A DNA stretch of 64,000 nt from JAVJSD01 sp040219575 (GCA_040219575.1 JAVJSD010000045.1:62001-126000), one strand, 5' to 3'; numbered from the stretch's first letter, positions 15,081 through 24,710 are shown. Numbers and translations are program-made. The notes: generated from the sequence alone by a model not told the origin.

Positions 15081-16763
15081 TCATGCCTCCGCGATGGCGG
15101 GGAAACTGCGGTCGACGATCGCCGCGCCGACGCTGTCGCCGAAGGCGTTCACCGCGGTGCGGAAACGGTCGAGCAGCCAATCGAGCGGCAGAATCAGGCC
15201 GATCAACTCCAGCGGCAGGCCGACGGCGTTGAGCACGATCAGCATCGTGACCAGGCCCGCCTCCGGAATCCCCGCGGCGCCGATGGCGGCCAACGTGGCG
15301 GTGACGGCGATGATCACCTGCTTGTCGAACGTGAGCACGAAACTGGGATCGATCAGCGCGTAGGCCTGGGCGATGAAGATGGCGGCGGCCGCTTCATACA
15401 GGGCCGTGCCGTCCATGTTCACCGTCGCGCCCAGCGGCAGCACAAACTCGGTCGAACGTCGCGAGACGCCGGCCCGCACTTCGGCGCACTCCATCGTCAC
15501 CGGCAGCGTGGCGGTGCTGCTGGCGGTCGAGAAGGCGGTCAGCAGGGCCTGCGACATCTGGGCGAAAAACTGCAGCGGATTGCGGCGCGTGAAGATCCAC
15601 AACAGCAGCGGCAGCGTGATCAGCGCGTGGCAGGCCAAGCCGATCAGCACGGTCGACATGTACCAGGCCTGGGTGCCCAACAGCGCCAGGAATTTTCCGT
15701 CGAGCTGCGCCTTGGAGAACCGCGCCGCCACCAGGCAGAAGATGCCCAGCGGGGCCAGCTTCATCAACAGCAGAATGAAATTCATCAACGCGTCGTTGAC
15801 GCTCACCACCAGGTCGCGAATCGCCGTGGCCCGCTGGCCCAGCGTCGTCAACATGCCGGCGAACACGATGCTGAAGATGATCAGCGGCAGCAGATTGATC
15901 TCGACCATCGACTGCAGCAGGTTGTTGGTGAACAGCATCAACACCAGGTGCTTGAAGATGTCGCCGATGCTGGGCGCCGCCGGTGAGAGGTGCGCCTCGA
16001 CGATGCTCTCGGCGCCGTCGCCGTCGGCGGCCGTGTACACAAGCTGCGCGTACTTGGCTTCGGGCGGCAATTCGATCGCCGGCTGCGTGCGATAGATGCC
16101 GGCTTTGTGGGCCGCGGTGAACTTTCCCTCGGGCAGATCGAGGAAATCGCCGCCGTTGGTGCTGTAGCGCACCTGCACGCTGGCCGGACGCGCCGCTTTG
16201 CCGACCTGGTCGATGGTGATCCGCACCACGTGCCGGCCTTCGGGCACGGCCATGTAGCGACTGGCCTGCGAATCGGCGGCGCGGTCGCCGGTGACGTTGT
16301 GCCACTCGAATTTCTTGTCCATGCCGCGGCCGGCGTGCGACACCGCCTCGTCGCCCGCCTTCCGCGAATCTTCGACCAATTCCCGGGTGACGCCCATCGC
16401 CCCCTGGCCGGCCAGCCCCGCCACCAGCATCACCACGTTGATGACGATCAGGCCGGTGGCCACGGCCAGCACGGTGGTGGTGAGGTAATAAGAGATCGCG
16501 TAGGCGCCGGGTCGGCCGAGCTTGCGGACGTCGCCCAGGCCGAGGATGCCGCTCATCACGCTGGCCATCACCAGCGGCACGACGACCATTTGCAGCAGCC
16601 GCAGAAAGATCTCACCGCCGGTGTCGAAGATCGTCACGATCGGGCGAAAGCCCTGCCCCAGCACCGCCGGCCCGACCAGCGACAGCAGCACCGCCAGCAC
16701 GATCGCTCCCACGATGTAGTAGGTCAGTCGCCCGTGTCCGCCGCCGTCGTCGCCTTTTGCCAT
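15081..16763 (-). CDS. Dicarboxylate/amino acid:cation symporter (DAACS) with a large extracytoplasmic insertion
   Basis: The 560-residue protein is a GltP/DctA-type symporter. Signature elements are the serine-rich re-entrant hairpin SSTATLPVT at 415-423, the NMDGT motif in TM7 at 449-453 and a conserved AAGIPEAG near 496-503. Canonical members have about 420-440 residues. The excess lies between TM3 (about 98-118) and TM4 (about 270), where roughly 145 residues form a soluble domain (GRHVVRITIDQVGKAARPAS, VRYSTNGGDFLDLPEGKF) resembling a small beta-sandwich. It imports dicarboxylates or acidic amino acids with Na+ or H+; specificity is not resolved. The start is ATG 16763. The gene stands alone. 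Confidence 0.92.
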   Translation of the reverse strand: MAKGDDGGGHGRLTYYIVGAIVLAVLLSLVGPAVLGQGFRPIVTIFDTGGEIFLRLLQMVVVPLVMASVMSGILGLGDVRKLGRPGAYAISYYLTTTVLAVATGLIVINVVMLVAGLAGQGAMGVTRELVEDSRKAGDEAVSHAGRGMDKKFEWHNVTGDRAADSQASRYMAVPEGRHVVRITIDQVGKAARPASVQVRYSTNGGDFLDLPEGKFTAAHKAGIYRTQPAIELPPEAKYAQLVYTAADGDGAESIVEAHLSPAAPSIGDIFKHLVLMLFTNNLLQSMVEINLLPLIIFSIVFAGMLTTLGQRATAIRDLVVSVNDALMNFILLLMKLAPLGIFCLVAARFSKAQLDGKFLALLGTQAWYMSTVLIGLACHALITLPLLLWIFTRRNPLQFFAQMSQALLTAFSTASSTATLPVTMECAEVRAGVSRRSTEFVLPLGATVNMDGTALYEAAAAIFIAQAYALIDPSFVLTFDKQVIIAVTATLAAIGAAGIPEAGLVTMLIVLNAVGLPLELIGLILPLDWLLDRFRTAVNAFGDSVGAAIVDRSFPAIAEA

Positions 16764-17003
16764 CGTTGTTTTCCGGCATGCAGAGTAGGATTTGTGCGCG
16801 CTACGAGTATAGAGGACTCGCCCTCCGCGCGGTTCGACTCACCGCCGCTTCGACCTCGCCCCGGCACTTTGAGCATTGATCGATGGGAATTCGTTTCGCC
16901 AGCCGCTGTCTTGGTGACTTGCAGCACCTTTTGTTCGCCTGCATGCGGAAGGATGCGTCACGTTCGCCGCCGCAACACGACGAGCCTCGAACTTCTGCAG
17001 CAG

Positions 17004-19007
17004 CTATTTCGTCTTTCGCTTCGCGGCGGGTGTACGCTTCTGGGGAGGCGGCCCGGCGTGCGGGTTGTCGGCCCGGCCGATGATCTCCCACAAGAAGCGG
17101 CTGGCGTCGGTGTCGCGTGGGCGGCCCCATTTCATGCGCGACAGCGCCATCGAAAGCGTGAGCCGCTCCTGTGCGCGGGTCACGCCGACGTAGCACAACC
17201 GCCGCTCCTCTTCGATGGCGTCGCCGTCGGCCTTGATGCTGCGATGATGCGGCAGGATGCCCTCCTCCATGCCGACCATGTACACCTGGGGGAATTCGAG
17301 CCCCTTGGCGCTGTGCAGCGTCATCAGGGCCACGGCGTTGCGGCGGAGTTGTTTGTCTTTCTCGTCGTCGAACTCGCGGCCGCCGAGCGCCACGTCGTCC
17401 AGGAAGCCCGCCAGCGTCGCCTTCTTCTTGTTCTTCTGCTGATAGACGCCCAAGGCGTTGACGACTTCACCCACCACCGCCCATCGCGCGTCGCGTTCGG
17501 CCTCTTCGGTGTAGATGCGGCGGAGTTCGCCTTCGTAGTCGATCTTGGCGATCAGGGCGTTGGCGACCTCCACCGGCGTCTGCCGTTCGACTCGACGCCG
17601 GAAGTCTTCGATCAGTCCCACGAAACGTTCGACGGCTTCGGCCGCGGCCGCCGGCAGTCCCTGTTTGCCCGCCGGCGAGGCGAGCAGGTCCCACAAGGGC
17701 TTGCCTTCGCTAACCGCCCGGGCCAGCAGCGTCTCGACGGTTTTGCCGCCGATGCCGCGCGGCGGAGTATTGATGATTCGCAGCAGCGAGACCTCGTCGT
17801 GCGGCATGACCAGCGTCTTGAGATACGCCAGGATGTCGCGAACCTCCTTGCGATCAAAGAACGACATCCCGCCGATCAGCACGTACGGCACTTTCCTCTT
17901 GCGTAGTTCGCTTTCGAAGGCGCGGGGTTGTTCGTTCGTGCGAAACAATATGCAGAAGTCGCGGGCCTCGACGCCGTCATGGCCGATGCGCCGCAGGATA
18001 TCGGCCACCACCGCTTCGGCTTCCTCGGTTTCGTCCTTGAATTGCAGGATTTTCGGCCTCTCGCCGCCGTGCCGCGCCGCCCGCAGCACCTTCGCGTGGC
18101 GCGTCTTGTTGTAGGCGATCAGCCGGTTGGCGATGGTGATGATGGCCGTCGTCGAACGATAGTTGTCCTCCAGGCGGACGACGGCGGCTCGCGGCCAGTC
18201 GCGTGTGAAGCGGAGGATGTGCTCCACTTCCGCGCCGCGAAAGCCGTAGATCGATTGATCGTCGTCGCCCACCACGCACAGGTTGCCGTGATCGCGGGCC
18301 AGCGCCGTCACGATGCGGTACTGGCTGGCGTTGGTGTCCTGATATTCATCGATCAGCAAATGGTCGAAGCGGGCGGCCTCCTCGCGGCGGGCGTCGGAGA
18401 ACTTCGCAAACAGATCCTCCGTGCAAATCAACAAGTCGTCGAAGTCGACCGCGCCGGCGTTCTTGAGCGCCTTCTGATACCGGCGATAGGCCATCGCCGC
18501 CAGGTGCTCTTTGTCGGTTTGCGCCAACGTGGCGGCTTGCGGCGGCCGGATCGACGCGCACTTCCAGCGGCCGATCTGCCCGATCAACTCGCTCGGCTTG
18601 AGCAACGTCCCCGGCACCTTGATCTCGCGCAGCACGCCGCGGGCCAGGCTCTCCTGATCGCCGCGATCGTAGATGGCGAATCGCTCGGGATACCCCAGCA
18701 GCCGAATGTGGCGACGAAGGATCTTGACGCAGTAGGAATGAAAAGTGGAGACGACCGGCTTCTCCTTCACTCGCCCCAGCAGCGACGCGACGCGCTCCTG
18801 CATTTCGGCCGCGGCCTTGTTGGTGAAGGTGACCGCCAAAATGCGGCTGGGCGGGGTGCCGGTGCGAATCAACTCCGCGATGCGGTAGGTGACCACGCGA
18901 GTCTTGCCCGTGCCGGCGCCCGCCAACACCAACAGCGGGCCGCGCAGCGTCTGCACCGCCTTGCGCTGGGGGGGATTGAGTCCGTCGAGGGAAAGTCGGG
19001 GCGGCAC
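17004..19007 (-). CDS. UvrD/Rep-family superfamily 1 DNA helicase
   Basis: The 667-residue enzyme has all SF1A helicase motifs. These include the Q-motif and Walker A (LAGAGTGKT, 28-36), ILAVTFTNKAAAEM (Ia), the Walker B motif LIDEYQDTN near 225, GDDDQSIYGFRGA (III), LEDNYRST (IV), LMTLHSAKGLEFPQV (V) and LCYVGVTRAQERL (VI). It would unwind DNA 3' to 5' in repair or at stalled forks. The length is close to Rep (about 670) and shorter than UvrD or PcrA (about 720), and the short Lys-rich tail (KRTPAAKRKTK) differs from the PcrA Tudor-like C terminus. The start is ATG 19007. It reads alone, and the small gene upstream on the same strand is unrelated. Confidence 0.95.
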   Translation of the reverse strand: MPPRLSLDGLNPPQRKAVQTLRGPLLVLAGAGTGKTRVVTYRIAELIRTGTPPSRILAVTFTNKAAAEMQERVASLLGRVKEKPVVSTFHSYCVKILRRHIRLLGYPERFAIYDRGDQESLARGVLREIKVPGTLLKPSELIGQIGRWKCASIRPPQAATLAQTDKEHLAAMAYRRYQKALKNAGAVDFDDLLICTEDLFAKFSDARREEAARFDHLLIDEYQDTNASQYRIVTALARDHGNLCVVGDDDQSIYGFRGAEVEHILRFTRDWPRAAVVRLEDNYRSTTAIITIANRLIAYNKTRHAKVLRAARHGGERPKILQFKDETEEAEAVVADILRRIGHDGVEARDFCILFRTNEQPRAFESELRKRKVPYVLIGGMSFFDRKEVRDILAYLKTLVMPHDEVSLLRIINTPPRGIGGKTVETLLARAVSEGKPLWDLLASPAGKQGLPAAAAEAVERFVGLIEDFRRRVERQTPVEVANALIAKIDYEGELRRIYTEEAERDARWAVVGEVVNALGVYQQKNKKKATLAGFLDDVALGGREFDDEKDKQLRRNAVALMTLHSAKGLEFPQVYMVGMEEGILPHHRSIKADGDAIEEERRLCYVGVTRAQERLTLSMALSRMKWGRPRDTDASRFLWEIIGRADNPHAGPPPQKRTPAAKRKTK

Positions 19008-19146
19008 GGGAGACAGAGAACCGAATGCGGGAATTCGAAAGAGGAAAGGGAAACCGACCGATCGTAGATGCGCGTTGGAGAACTACCCAGGGGCGAACAA
19101 GTCGGAAGACCGACGACCGTAGCATGCCGCCCCAGCGGACGGGCTG

Positions 19147-19374
19147 CTAGGAGATCATCTCGAGTTCGCGGATGTTGTCGAGCGAGATCGTGATGAGGTG
19201 GTCGTAAATCGGGCCGCCGCGTTCTCGATCGAGCAGTCCGATGGTGATCGACGTGCGTCCCACCATCAGCAAGTCGGGGTCCCGAACCTCGTACGATCGG
19301 CCGTTGATCAGGTGCACCCGAAACGGCTCGAACGGCCGGCGCGCGTGCAACTCGCGAAAACGTTCTGAATCCAT
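19147..19374 (-). CDS. Small conserved-looking protein, function unknown
   Basis: The 75-residue protein (MDSERFRELHARRPFEPFRV...) has a compact alternating beta pattern: FRVHLINGRSYEVRDPDLLM, then TSITIGLLDRE and HLITISLDNIRELEMI. The arrangement suggests a small beta-barrel (Sm- or PilZ-like in size), and I believe similar proteins are frequent in planctomycetes without an assigned role. I chose ATG 19374; an in-frame GTG at 19383 would add three residues. It lies 139 bases upstream of the helicase on the same strand. Confidence 0.7.
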   Translation of the reverse strand: MDSERFRELHARRPFEPFRVHLINGRSYEVRDPDLLMVGRTSITIGLLDRERGGPIYDHLITISLDNIRELEMIS

Positions 19375-19566
19375 CGCCACCACTCACGGCCTCCCGGGTT
19401 TCCTGCGACACTTCCGTCATCGTAGAGACGCCCGGCGAATGTGGCAACATGCGGAGGCGCCGCCGGGCGAAGCGCGATACACCGATTGGGAGTCATCAAA
19501 CCGACGAGGTTCAGGCCTGAACCGCCGGGGATGGGCGTCAGCGAGCGTGAAACGAACTTCCCCGAA

Positions 19567-21306
19567 TCACGGCAAGAGCGGCTTGGGGGGTTTCAACTCG
19601 CCGTCGGTCGGCTGCCGGAACGCCGCCGCACGTTGGTCGGGTTCGTCGTCCGAGGTGCCCAGCATGCCCATCAGGCCGCGCTGGGTGTCGTTGTCGTCGG
19701 TTGTGCTTTGCCCACGGCCGTGGTCGAACGAGCCGTTGCTCCACGGCCCGTTCAGGTAGCGGGAATGCGCCAGCAAATCGTTCAGCAACTCCTGCATCCG
19801 CGAGGTTGCGCCGACGACGGCCGGCATGGCGTCGCGGTCGTCCGTGTTCAACCGATCGGCCAAACGCTGCGCTTCCCGCTGCACGGCGTTGGCCGTCGCC
19901 GCCAGGTTTTCCCGCGTCTTCTGCGGTGCGTCGAAAAAGCCGCCGTCGGGCGCTTCGGCGGTCGGCGGTGCGTCGATGATCATCGTATTGGTGAACCACC
20001 GCAAGACGCTTCCTCGACTGATAACGCCGGTGGGCCGCTCGTCGCGCACGATGATCACGCCGCGAATCGCCACTCGGCACAGAAACTCGTAGATCAATTG
20101 CACCGATGCGTTTTCGTCGTAGCAGACGACGTTGCGCTTCATGATGTCCCGAATCTTGGTCTCCCACCAGTTGGGCCAGAGCATGATGGACATCACGTCC
20201 TTTTCCGCCAGGATTCCGACCAGTCTTCCCGAGTCGTCGACGACGGGTGCTGAATTGATGCGGAATCGCAGGAAGTACTCGGCCGCGTGCCCCGCCGATT
20301 CGTGCTGCGACAGCGCCGCCACGAGCGTGGTCATCACTTCGCCGGCGCGGATTCCCCCGAACATCGATTCGGGATTCCGCTCGGCCTCGCCCTGGTGCGA
20401 CTCGGTGATCGAGCCGAACTCGACGACCCGGTCTCGGCCCGCTCGTTTGGCGACGAGCAACGCCTGGTCCGCCATATCGACCAACTCGGCCGGAGACTGG
20501 GTGTCGTCCAGTCGCTGAGCGACGCCGAAACTGGCCGTGATATGAATGCTGCGTCCTTCGATCTCGACATCGTGGTCCGATATCAGACGCCGCAGTTGGT
20601 TCGCCCAATCCGCCGCCCCAACTTCATCGACGTCGGGCAGTGCTATGCAAAACTCCTCTCCACCGTAGCGGCTGATGAGATCGGATGTGTGGCAATGCTC
20701 TGACAACATGCGGCCCACATGGCGAATCACCTCATCGCCGGTGCTATGACCGTACGTATCGTTCACGCGTTTGAAGAAGTCGATGTCGACCATCACGCAC
20801 GACAGCGGCGCCTGACGGCGTTGGGTCAGATGCCAGTGCCGGTCCAGGGTTTCGAACAAGGTCCGCTGAGTGGAGAGTCCTGTGAGGGGATCGCATTTCG
20901 CCAGATAGTTCAAACGGTGTTCGAGTTCGATCATTCGCTTGCCGACCCGCAGTCGGGCCAGCAGTTCGCTCCTGTCGACCGGCTTGGGAAGGAAATCGTC
21001 GGCGCCAGACTCCAACCCTTGCACAATGTCGTCGATGCCGCGGCGGGCGGTAAGGAACACCGTGTAGACATAGTTCGGCAGATTCTTCCCGCGAACCCAT
21101 CGACACAGTTCGGCGCCGTCCATGCACGGCATTTCCCAATCCGTGAGGATGATCTCGGGGCATGCCTGCTCGATCATCTCCACGGCCTGCCGACCGTCGT
21201 CGGCGGTGCGCACTGCATAGCCATCCGTCTCCAGCCACTTGCGAAGCAATCGCAACATGGCGGGATCGTCGTCGACGATCAGTAGGTTGGCCCGTTCCGC
21301 GGACAT
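19567..21306 (-). CDS. Response regulator with GGEEF diguanylate cyclase and two CBS domains
   Basis: The 579-residue protein has an N-terminal receiver (Asp56 in ILTDWEMPCMDG, Lys108 in LPKP), a GGDEF domain (about 135-298) with an intact active-site signature GGEEF at 215-219, and a tandem CBS pair at about 320-440 (EVMTTLVAALSQHESAG, RDIMKRNVVCYDENAS). A helical C-terminal extension of about 140 residues follows, with no assigned domain. It should make cyclic di-GMP in response to phosphorylation, tuned by an adenine nucleotide at the CBS pair. The inhibitory I-site (RxxD) before GGEEF reads HTSD, so product inhibition is probably lost. I chose ATG 21306. No cognate kinase is adjacent. Confidence 0.92.
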   Translation of the reverse strand: MSAERANLLIVDDDPAMLRLLRKWLETDGYAVRTADDGRQAVEMIEQACPEIILTDWEMPCMDGAELCRWVRGKNLPNYVYTVFLTARRGIDDIVQGLESGADDFLPKPVDRSELLARLRVGKRMIELEHRLNYLAKCDPLTGLSTQRTLFETLDRHWHLTQRRQAPLSCVMVDIDFFKRVNDTYGHSTGDEVIRHVGRMLSEHCHTSDLISRYGGEEFCIALPDVDEVGAADWANQLRRLISDHDVEIEGRSIHITASFGVAQRLDDTQSPAELVDMADQALLVAKRAGRDRVVEFGSITESHQGEAERNPESMFGGIRAGEVMTTLVAALSQHESAGHAAEYFLRFRINSAPVVDDSGRLVGILAEKDVMSIMLWPNWWETKIRDIMKRNVVCYDENASVQLIYEFLCRVAIRGVIIVRDERPTGVISRGSVLRWFTNTMIIDAPPTAEAPDGGFFDAPQKTRENLAATANAVQREAQRLADRLNTDDRDAMPAVVGATSRMQELLNDLLAHSRYLNGPWSNGSFDHGRGQSTTDDNDTQRGLMGMLGTSDDEPDQRAAAFRQPTDGELKPPKPLLP

Positions 21307-21712
21307 CGATGACTCGTTGTGTAACCGCGTTTGAATGCTGACGCACCGCAAGCGCAGAGTCCGCCCCTTTTGGTCATCAAAACTCTACCTTGCGTATTTT
21401 CGTGTCGATGACGGGAAATCCTCTGGATCAGGCTCGAAGTCCGTTGCTTCGCCCTGGACGACAAGGACGTGAATATCCCGCGCAATCGAAGCCGGCAGAC
21501 CGACACCATGGGAGCATGGCAAATAGCCCTCACGGTGGGTTTCGGCGTGGCTGCGAGACGGCAGCGGCCCCCCGTACGCGGCCGGAGAAATACCGTTAAG
21601 TGCTTTTGTGCAAACGGGTTGTGAATACCGTCCCCGCAGGATGCCGGATTGCCTACCGCGGCACTCGGCGCTATACTGCGAGATTGTCCACGCCCCACGC
21701 ACCAACACTCCC
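21307..21712. other. Intergenic region with a promoter
   Basis: A 406-base divergent region. It holds the promoter at 21649-21677. A 117-codon minus-strand frame (21385-21738) runs across that promoter and the ROK gene start, so I treat it as spurious. Nothing else was recognised. Confidence 0.55.
21649..21677 (+). promoter_or_regulatory. Sigma-70-type promoter for the ROK kinase gene
   Basis: TTGCCT at 21649-21654 and TATACT at 21672-21677 are 17 bases apart, and the gene starts at 21713. The sequence CTATACTGCGAG at the -10 is repeated at about 39078-39089, upstream of another gene. Confidence 0.72.
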
Positions 21713-22750
21713 ATGGCCCACGAGTCGATCTCCCCCATCCAGGCTCAACGACCGTTGTTCGCCGGCGTCGACGTCGGCGGCACAACCATCAAACTGGGGA
21801 TTGTCGACGATCGTGGGCGAACCGTCGCGTTTACCAGCATCGATACCGACGACCAGCGGGGAGCCGACGACGCGGTTCAGCGGATTGGCGCCACCATCGA
21901 ACGGCTCTTGGCCGATCAGCAGCTCGCGCTCGACGACCTGACCGCCGTGGGGCTGGGAACGCCCGGAACCCTCGACATTCCCCGGGGGATCATCCTCAAA
22001 CCACACAACCTGCCCGGCTGGCGCGACTATCCCATTCGCGATCGACTGTCGCAGCGCGTCGGCAAACCCGTCACCTACACCAACGACGCCTCGGCCGCCG
22101 GCTACGGCGAATACTGGATCGGCAGCGGCAAGGCCTTTCACAGTATGGTGTTGATCACGCTGGGCACCGGCGTCGGCAGCGGCATCATCATCGGCGACGA
22201 CATCTCGATCGACGGCGAAAACAGCTGCGGCAGCGAGTGCGGACACTTGGTGATCGACTGCCGCGAGGACGCCCGCATGTGCCCCTGCGGCCAACGCGGC
22301 CACCTCGAGGCCTACTGCAGCGCCGCTTCACTGGTCAAGCGAACCATCGAGGCCCTGCAGGCGCGCGGTGAAAGTTCGCTGCAAGAGGCGGTCGAAAACA
22401 ACCAGGAGCTCACCGGACTGGTCATCGCTCAGCACGCCGAACAGGGCGACCAGCTGGCGCTCAATTTGGTCATGGAGACGGCCGATTACCTGGTGGCGGG
22501 CATCGTCAGCGTGATGAACGTCATCGATCCCGCCGCCGTCATCCTCGGCGGAGCAATGAACTTCGGCGGGCACGACCATCCCCTGGGGCGGCGGTTCCTG
22601 GCGCGCGTCCAGCAGGGCGTGACGGCCAAGTCCTTCCCCGTCCCTGGTGAGCGGATCACAATTGACTACGCCATCCTCGAAGGCGATGCCGGCTACATTG
22701 GTGCGGCGGGGCTGGCGCGGGCGGCGTGGCGGAAGCGCCGTGCAGACTGA
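21713..22750 (+). CDS. ROK-family sugar kinase (probable glucokinase)
   Basis: The 345-residue protein has the N-terminal phosphate-binding motif GVDVGGTTIKLG at about 18-29, the sugar-binding and catalytic region TYTNDASAAGYGEY near 125, and the second ROK signature GSECGHLVIDC...CPCGQRGHLEAY near 170-200. ROK glucokinases phosphorylate glucose or related hexoses with ATP. In the usual zinc motif CxCGxxGCxE the third cysteine is replaced by His (CPCGQRGHLE), which may still bind zinc. No helix-turn-helix domain is present, so it is an enzyme and not a repressor. I chose ATG 21713, 36 bases after the promoter. LepA follows 111 bases downstream on the same strand. Confidence 0.9.
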   Translation: MAHESISPIQAQRPLFAGVDVGGTTIKLGIVDDRGRTVAFTSIDTDDQRGADDAVQRIGATIERLLADQQLALDDLTAVGLGTPGTLDIPRGIILKPHNLPGWRDYPIRDRLSQRVGKPVTYTNDASAAGYGEYWIGSGKAFHSMVLITLGTGVGSGIIIGDDISIDGENSCGSECGHLVIDCREDARMCPCGQRGHLEAYCSAASLVKRTIEALQARGESSLQEAVENNQELTGLVIAQHAEQGDQLALNLVMETADYLVAGIVSVMNVIDPAAVILGGAMNFGGHDHPLGRRFLARVQQGVTAKSFPVPGERITIDYAILEGDAGYIGAAGLARAAWRKRRAD

Positions 22751-22861
22751 CGCCATCCGACTCACCGCGAAACGCAGAACGACGGAAGAATCCAGAGAAC
22801 AGGTTTCGAACTTTCGGGTTCATGCTTTGACACCTCAAAGGCGCGCTACGGCCCCACGTTC

Positions 22862-24673
22862 ATGACCGATATCGACTGTCAGCACATCCGCAACTTCAGC
22901 ATCGTGGCCCACATCGACCACGGCAAGAGCACGCTCGCCGACCGCGTGCTGGAGCATACGCAAACCGTCGACAAGCGCAAGATGCGCGAACAAGTGCTGG
23001 ACGACATGGAGCTGGAACGCGCACGCGGCATCACCATCAAGGCCCGCGCCGTGGCGATGCGCTACCAGTACCACGGTGAAACGTACGAACTGAATCTGGT
23101 CGATACGCCGGGCCACGTCGACTTCCACTACGAAGTGTCGCGGAGCCTGGCTTGCTGCGAGGGCGCGTTGTTGCTGGTCGACGCCTTCCAGGGCGTCGAG
23201 GCGCAAACGGTGGCCAACGCCTACGCCGCCCTGGAGCAGGATCTGACGATCATTCCCGTCGTCAACAAGATCGATCTGACGCACGCCCGCACCGACGAGG
23301 TGATCGAGGAAATGCAGCAGTCGCTGGCGGTCGACCCCGACGAAGTGTTGAAGGTCAGCGCCAAGTCGGGCATCGGCATCGACGCGCTGTTGGAGGCGGT
23401 CGTCCAGCGCATCCCGCCGCCCAAGGGCGATCCGGAAGCCCCGCTGCAGGCGATGGTTTTCGATTCGCACTACGACGAGTATCGCGGCGCCATCATCTAC
23501 ATCCGTATCATGAACGGCACCGTGGATAAGGGGCAGAAGATCCGCCTGCTCAAGGGGGGCACCACGCACGAGGTGATCGAACTCGGGCAGTTCACGCCCG
23601 CGCGGCGGCCCTGCGGGCGACTGCGGGCCGGGCAGGTCGGGTACCTGATCTGCAATATCAAGTCAATCGATATGGTGCACATCGGCGACACGGTCTCGGT
23701 GCCGGGAGAGAAGTCGGCCCCCGCCCTGCAAGGTTATCGCGCGCCGAAACGGATGGTGTATTGCGGGCTGTATCCCAGCGACGGGCAGGATTTCGCCGAA
23801 CTCCGCGAAGCGCTCGAGCGGCTGTCGATCAACGATCCCAGTTTCGAGTTCGAACCGGAATCGAGCGACGCCCTGGGTTTCGGTTTTCGCTGCGGCTTCC
23901 TGGGCCTGTTGCACATGGAGATCGTGCAGCAGCGGTTGGAGCAGGAGTCGGACGTCGACCTCGTGCAGACCGCCCCCAACGTCACCTACGAAATCGTCAC
24001 GCGCCGCGGCGAAACGCTCGAGATCCACCGTCCCCAGGAGGTGCCCGACGCCGGCGACATCGAGGAGTTTCGCCAACCCATCGTGCGGTTGAGCATCATC
24101 GTCCCCTCGGAGCAAATCGGCGCCGTGATGAAACTCTGCCAGGACCGCCGCGGCGTGCTGCGGGGCACCGAGTACCTCTCGCCTACGCGGGCCATGATCA
24201 GCTACGAGATGCCGTTGGCCGAGGTGATCTATGACCTGCACGACAAGTTGAAAAGCGTCACGCACGGCTACGGCACCATGGACTACGAGGTGATCGGCTA
24301 CCAGTCGGCCGACCTGGCGCGACTCGACTTGCTGGTCAACGGCAGCCGCGTCGACGCCCTCAGCTTCATCTGCCATCGGGGCGACGCCGACCGCCGCGGC
24401 CGCGCCGTGGTCAAGAAGCTCAAGGAGGAGATCGACCGCCACATGTTCGACATCGCGGTGCAAGCCGCCATCGGTTCGCGCGTCATCGCCCGCGAAACGG
24501 TCAAGGCGATGCGCAAGAACGTCACCGCCAAATGCTACGGCGGCGACATCAGCCGCAAACGCAAACTGTGGGCCAAGCAGCGCGAGGGCAAGAAGCGAAT
24601 GAAGTCGATCGGCTCGGTCGACATTCCGCAAAAGGCCTTCATGTCGGTCCTCGCCACCGGCGCCGAGCAGTAG
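22862..24673 (+). CDS. lepA: Elongation factor 4 (LepA) GTPase
   Basis: The 603-residue protein is full length. The G domain has G1 AHIDHGKST (16-24), G2 RGITIK, G3 DTPGH (about 82-86) and G4 NKID (about 136-139). Domains II and III follow, then the LepA-specific C-terminal domain with SVTHGYGTMDYEVIGY and the end motif CYGGDISRKRKLWAKQREGKKRMK, which is written here only in part as RKRKLWAKQREGKKRMK. EF4 binds ribosomes and affects initiation or back-translocation under stress. ATG 22862 begins the conserved N terminus directly. The gene is downstream of the ROK kinase, probably by chance of order, and it ends just before a repeat-rich spacer. Confidence 0.98.
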   Translation: MTDIDCQHIRNFSIVAHIDHGKSTLADRVLEHTQTVDKRKMREQVLDDMELERARGITIKARAVAMRYQYHGETYELNLVDTPGHVDFHYEVSRSLACCEGALLLVDAFQGVEAQTVANAYAALEQDLTIIPVVNKIDLTHARTDEVIEEMQQSLAVDPDEVLKVSAKSGIGIDALLEAVVQRIPPPKGDPEAPLQAMVFDSHYDEYRGAIIYIRIMNGTVDKGQKIRLLKGGTTHEVIELGQFTPARRPCGRLRAGQVGYLICNIKSIDMVHIGDTVSVPGEKSAPALQGYRAPKRMVYCGLYPSDGQDFAELREALERLSINDPSFEFEPESSDALGFGFRCGFLGLLHMEIVQQRLEQESDVDLVQTAPNVTYEIVTRRGETLEIHRPQEVPDAGDIEEFRQPIVRLSIIVPSEQIGAVMKLCQDRRGVLRGTEYLSPTRAMISYEMPLAEVIYDLHDKLKSVTHGYGTMDYEVIGYQSADLARLDLLVNGSRVDALSFICHRGDADRRGRAVVKKLKEEIDRHMFDIAVQAAIGSRVIARETVKAMRKNVTAKCYGGDISRKRKLWAKQREGKKRMKSIGSVDIPQKAFMSVLATGAEQ

Positions 24674-24681
24674 GCAAGCTC

Positions 24682-24703
24682 CCAAGCCGACGACTTGTCG
24701 TCG
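24682..24703. repeat. Intergenic hairpin of the CCAAGCCGACGA family
   Basis: The palindrome CGACGACTTGTCGTCG with prefix CCAAGC sits nine bases after the lepA stop. It is identical over 22 bases to copies at 5066, 5106 and 30109. Confidence 0.9.
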
Positions 24704-24710
24704 TGGCCGT

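Noticed and set aside
15990..17906. A 638-codon plus-strand frame
   Set aside because: It crosses the symporter, an intergenic spacer and the helicase on the opposite strand and has no recognisable domain.
21385..21738. A 117-codon minus-strand frame in the intergenic region
   Set aside because: It overlaps the ROK promoter and start and reads like random sequence.
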